From UBA1443 sp964445745 (GTDB taxonomy: Bacteria > Omnitrophota > Omnitrophia > Omnitrophales > Aquincolibacteriaceae), in contig CAYULU010000026.1 of NCBI GenBank assembly GCA_964445745.1, forward strand, positions 1 through 24,276: 24,276 nt of DNA. Reading direction: 5' to 3'. How positions within the stretch are numbered: position 1 is the first letter of the stretch; each line of letters begins with the position of its first letter. Below the pieces are notes generated by a model. It saw nothing but the letters and a program-made list of their open reading frames with translations, did not search any database and was not told where the DNA came from. Positions 21,377 through 24,276 of this stretch are shown piece after piece. The translations under genes and the position numbers were made by a program.

Positions 21377-24276
21377 TTAGACCTCGTCTTGCAAACCGGC
21401 AATTTCCAAATAAAGGCTACCTTCCCCGTTTCCGGTTGAAACCGATTCAGAATCGACCGTGAGCGAAATGGTATCGACCTTCGTCATATCAACCCCCCGC
21501 TCCTCGGTTATCGATCGTAAAAATTCATAATAATTCCGCAACACATCCACATTCGATGCATAAGCATCGGCCTTGTTCCCGGAAGAATCTTTGATCTCAA
21601 ACTTTACAGACTTTACGGAATCCACTTCGTTTGATCTCAGTCCAAAAACAATGGACGTAAGGTGTGAAAAGTCTGCGTAGCTCCCGTTATCAAGCGGATC
21701 AAAATCAATTTGTATCGTTGCGAAAGAAGCGGGAGCTGTAACGTCAAACTCCAACCGATACACATTGGGCAAGACTTCGGCAATCGAAGCGATCGATGGG
21801 TTACTAACCACCCCAATCGCGCCACCCGAAGGAAGTACCGTAACATCCGAACTGCTTAAATTCGGATCTGGCAATAAAGGAGTCGTCGCCGCACCCCCAC
21901 GGCCCGATTCTGAATCAGGCGTTTCCTCAGCGGATCGGAAATGCTGAAATCGGATCGCATGAATTATGAAATTCCCATCTGAATCAGCCCCACCGTTGGG
22001 ATCGTTGGGATCAATGATCAAATCTATCTCGGTAACATTCTCCAGGAGGTCCGAGACCGGCAAATTAATCACAAGATTTGAAAATTCGGCCCCTTCCTGG
22101 AGCGACACCGTTGTTGCATAAACGATCTCCCCCGCGGCATTCTTCAGCTCAATACGGACATGCCGGGGAGAATTTTCAGCTGAATAACTAATCCGAAGCT
22201 GATTGGCACTAGCATCGTATACCTGGTTAAGTTTCCAGAAATGTCCCCGGTACTCCTGAAGATCACTGTAGTCAAATTGCACACCGTACAACTCGGTTGT
22301 CGGCGGCGTGGCACAGTTAATCGTCCCTTCTGATGCAATACTGCTGAACACGGCAAGTGAGCGGTCAGGAAATTCGGGCGCATTCGGAAAACCCGAATTT
22401 GCTTTGGTAATCTCCAGTCGGCGGCTCATGGAATCGTAGAGCTCGTTATAAGCCTCCTCCAACCCGCGATTTCTGAGATACGCCGTAAAATCGGAAGCCC
22501 CGTTTCCTGCTAACCCCAGAATGGTTGACGCAACATCAATTCCCAAGTAGAGATAACTGATTTCAGAATTGGATCGCGCCGAGTCAAAGAAACCGTAACC
22601 TCCATTCATATGCTCCAGGTTATCAATCGCATCCAGCCAGCCAAGCACCGCGTAACGGTCAATCCCCATCGCCGCCGCCAGTGCGTATGTCGACCCGACA
22701 TCTCCTACAATGTCAATGGATCCCGAAACCATGTTGGCTTCGGATATGACAGGAATCCCTATCGCACCTGAATACCCGTGATCCGGAATTAAACTCGCGG
22801 AAAGAATTCCGGGAATACGATTCTGGTAGGCATAATCCAGTTGTGTCACTAACTGATTGTAAAGAGCATGCCGAAATCCGGCAAAATCAAGTTCATCATT
22901 TCGAAGCGTCGGCCAGAAAATCTGGAACGCACCTCCATCCCAAGGGGCAAGATTTTGGATGGTTTCACCGTTGCGATCCACATAACTATCATTGACCACG
23001 ATCTCAAGGTTATCCCAAACCGAGCGGGGTATCACATCTGAAAAATACACTGCCAGAAAAGCAACAGCACCCCGGAATTCATTTGCCAGTCGGTCAATAT
23101 ACGCAGAAAACTCTCCCGTAGAGGTATTCACATCACCTCGGAAAATTCCAAATACAGGATCCACAAAAGCAGCATAACCACTTTCCTGATTAGCTAAAAA
23201 CTGATTCGCCTGAGTTCGAATTGGATCCAATTGGGCGGCCAATAAACCCGCTTGTTCCAACGCTCCGATCATTACAGCAATACTTTGAGACAAATTCGCA
23301 TTATCCCCCAACGCAACTTTCGGCTCACTGGCATTAAGCGGATCAAGATGGAGCCAGGGGATCAGTCCATTCCAGCCATAATCTTCTTGAATGCTCAATA
23401 AATTTTCCAAAACCAGGGCAATCTCGGCCAGAGCTTGATTTTGGGTCATGCCGTTGTCAAGAGTGCCATTGACCACATCGCCCAGTATCTGGAGATAAAA
23501 ACCAATCAGTGTGGGTTGGGTGCGCTTGTCAGGATTGTCAGCATTTTCTCCCATATTGTCATAAGGAAAATGGGTCACGGGATCAATACCGGCTCCCACC
23601 CTGAAATAATCCAATCCAGATTGAACAAGCTCATTTCGGATTTCTTCAAGGTCTGGATTCGGCAGAGCGGGCACATAAGCTAACCCCTTTGTTTCGATGG
23701 TCACAACGTCAAAAGCGAGCGGCGATCCGATGTTAGCATCCTGGACGATTGTGATGTCAGCAATTCTTTGTGTTTCAAACCCCGCGGGGACATTTGAACC
23801 TGACAAAACCAGCGTGTAATTTTGAAGATACGGCTGGAGTTCCAAAATAAAAGTGGCTATCAGTCGTTTTGCATCCCGCACTTCTATTTTCACTCTTTGG
23901 CCTGAAGCCCCTTTCGCCGCAATCACAATTTGCCCATTTAAAAAAGATAAATACTCTCCTTCAAAAACATTATTAACAAACGCTCCGTTCGTAATACTCA
24001 CAAAGGTAAAAGATGTGTCGCTCGGGCTAAGGTCATACTCGTACTGAAATTCACTCGACGACTCTTGGGACATTGTCATCAGGGCAATCGGCTCTTCCGT
24101 CGAAGTGTTCCCGCTACCCGAGATAAGGTTTGGCGTTCCATTCAAAACCGAAAGCACCTCCTCATCATAAGCAGTTCCAGAAACAACCGTCAAAGAATGA
24201 TAAGCAAGTCCCACTGTCTCAACCGTGTATGCCGTCTCACCGACTTCATCACTCACCAGATTGATCATCGCCATCG
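21377..24276 (-). CDS. Large multi-domain carbohydrate-active-like protein, 5' end outside window
   Basis: The frame is open to the window edge, so the N-terminus is missing (966 codons seen; numbering from the ATG at 24274). Residues 4-25 (INLVSDEVG...ETVGLAY) recur as 174-200 (ITIVQDANI...ETKGLAY), so at least two beta-sandwich modules occur in tandem before residue 205. Residues ~207-640 are helical and resemble the glucoamylase-like/DUF3131/GH144 (alpha/alpha)6 type: RTQPTLIGFYLQIL (251-264), ALGDNANLSQSIAVMIGALE (321-340), GYGFFDSARSN and SYLYLGIDVASTILGLAG. Two more beta-sandwich domains (about 650-790 and 830-965), resembling carbohydrate-binding modules, follow, with a Gly/Ser/Pro linker between. 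Likely acts on or binds an extracellular glucan; the substrate is not readable. No sorting tail is seen. Confidence 0.7.
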   Translation of the reverse strand, partial: MAMINLVSDEVGETAYTVETVGLAYHSLTVVSGTAYDEEVLSVLNGTPNLISGSGNTSTEEPIALMTMSQESSSEFQYEYDLSPSDTSFTFVSITNGAFVNNVFEGEYLSFLNGQIVIAAKGASGQRVKIEVRDAKRLIATFILELQPYLQNYTLVLSGSNVPAGFETQRIADITIVQDANIGSPLAFDVVTIETKGLAYVPALPNPDLEEIRNELVQSGLDYFRVGAGIDPVTHFPYDNMGENADNPDKRTQPTLIGFYLQILGDVVNGTLDNGMTQNQALAEIALVLENLLSIQEDYGWNGLIPWLHLDPLNASEPKVALGDNANLSQSIAVMIGALEQAGLLAAQLDPIRTQANQFLANQESGYAAFVDPVFGIFRGDVNTSTGEFSAYIDRLANEFRGAVAFLAVYFSDVIPRSVWDNLEIVVNDSYVDRNGETIQNLAPWDGGAFQIFWPTLRNDELDFAGFRHALYNQLVTQLDYAYQNRIPGILSASLIPDHGYSGAIGIPVISEANMVSGSIDIVGDVGSTYALAAAMGIDRYAVLGWLDAIDNLEHMNGGYGFFDSARSNSEISYLYLGIDVASTILGLAGNGASDFTAYLRNRGLEEAYNELYDSMSRRLEITKANSGFPNAPEFPDRSLAVFSSIASEGTINCATPPTTELYGVQFDYSDLQEYRGHFWKLNQVYDASANQLRISYSAENSPRHVRIELKNAAGEIVYATTVSLQEGAEFSNLVINLPVSDLLENVTEIDLIIDPNDPNGGADSDGNFIIHAIRFQHFRSAEETPDSESGRGGAATTPLLPDPNLSSSDVTVLPSGGAIGVVSNPSIASIAEVLPNVYRLEFDVTAPASFATIQIDFDPLDNGSYADFSHLTSIVFGLRSNEVDSVKSVKFEIKDSSGNKADAYASNVDVLRNYYEFLRSITEERGVDMTKVDTISLTVDSESVSTGNGEGSLYLEIAGLQDEV

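Noticed and set aside
1..24276. tRNA, rRNA, CRISPR array, insertion sequence or prophage genes
   Set aside because: No cloverleaf with T-loop motif, no evenly spaced direct repeats, and no transposase, integrase or phage-type protein was seen; the gene content is ordinary chromosomal.

Overview
This window comes from a bacterial chromosome of moderate GC content, and essentially every gene lies on the minus strand. The genes are tightly packed, with many 4-base ATGA overlaps, and run as a few long transcription units. Several traits recall candidate-phylum or PVC-related lineages such as Omnitrophota: a ParA ATPase fused to a glycogen-binding domain, a TIGR04073-like exosortase-associated protein, and a very large multi-domain secreted protein. 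That placement is inference, because no marker in the window fixes the taxon.

Reading in transcription order (from high to low coordinates): 24276-21377 is the 3' part of a large protein with beta-sandwich repeats around an alpha/alpha-barrel-like region resembling the glucoamylase-like/GH144 type. The 389-base gap 21376-20988 holds the promoter of the riboflavin operon, an inverted repeat at its -35 box, and a divergent plus-strand promoter. That second promoter leads into a small structured RNA that resembles the GEMM/c-di-GMP-I fold. No FMN riboswitch was found.

From 20987 down to 13373 runs an apparently continuous 12-gene unit. It starts with ribBA-ribH-nusB-ribD-ribE (riboflavin synthesis plus an antitermination factor). 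Next come an RsbW-like kinase and a STAS protein, then an MlaE-MlaF-MlaD lipid-transport module, a TIGR04073-like secreted protein and an unknown small protein. A second promoter at 13376-13347 starts the next unit: a DUF4870-like membrane protein, an L7/L12-like-domain coiled-coil protein, a BFN (DUF151) protein, trxB, an unknown 102-residue protein and a DUF547 lipoprotein-like/secreted protein. This unit ends in a terminator at 8832-8798.

A near-consensus sigma-70 promoter then drives rplU-rpmA. A strong hairpin terminator separates these from obg-proB-proA-nadD and two CNNM/CBS membrane proteins, and this stretch ends near a weak terminator at 1931-1904. Last come the ParA-CBM48 fusion and, in a TAATG overlap, a truncated (by the window edge) MinD/FlhG-like protein that has lost its Walker A motif. 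The most unusual items are this ParA-CBM48/degenerate-MinD pair, the orphan GEMM-like RNA, the altered G3 motif of Obg, and the partner-switch pair embedded between rib and mla genes.
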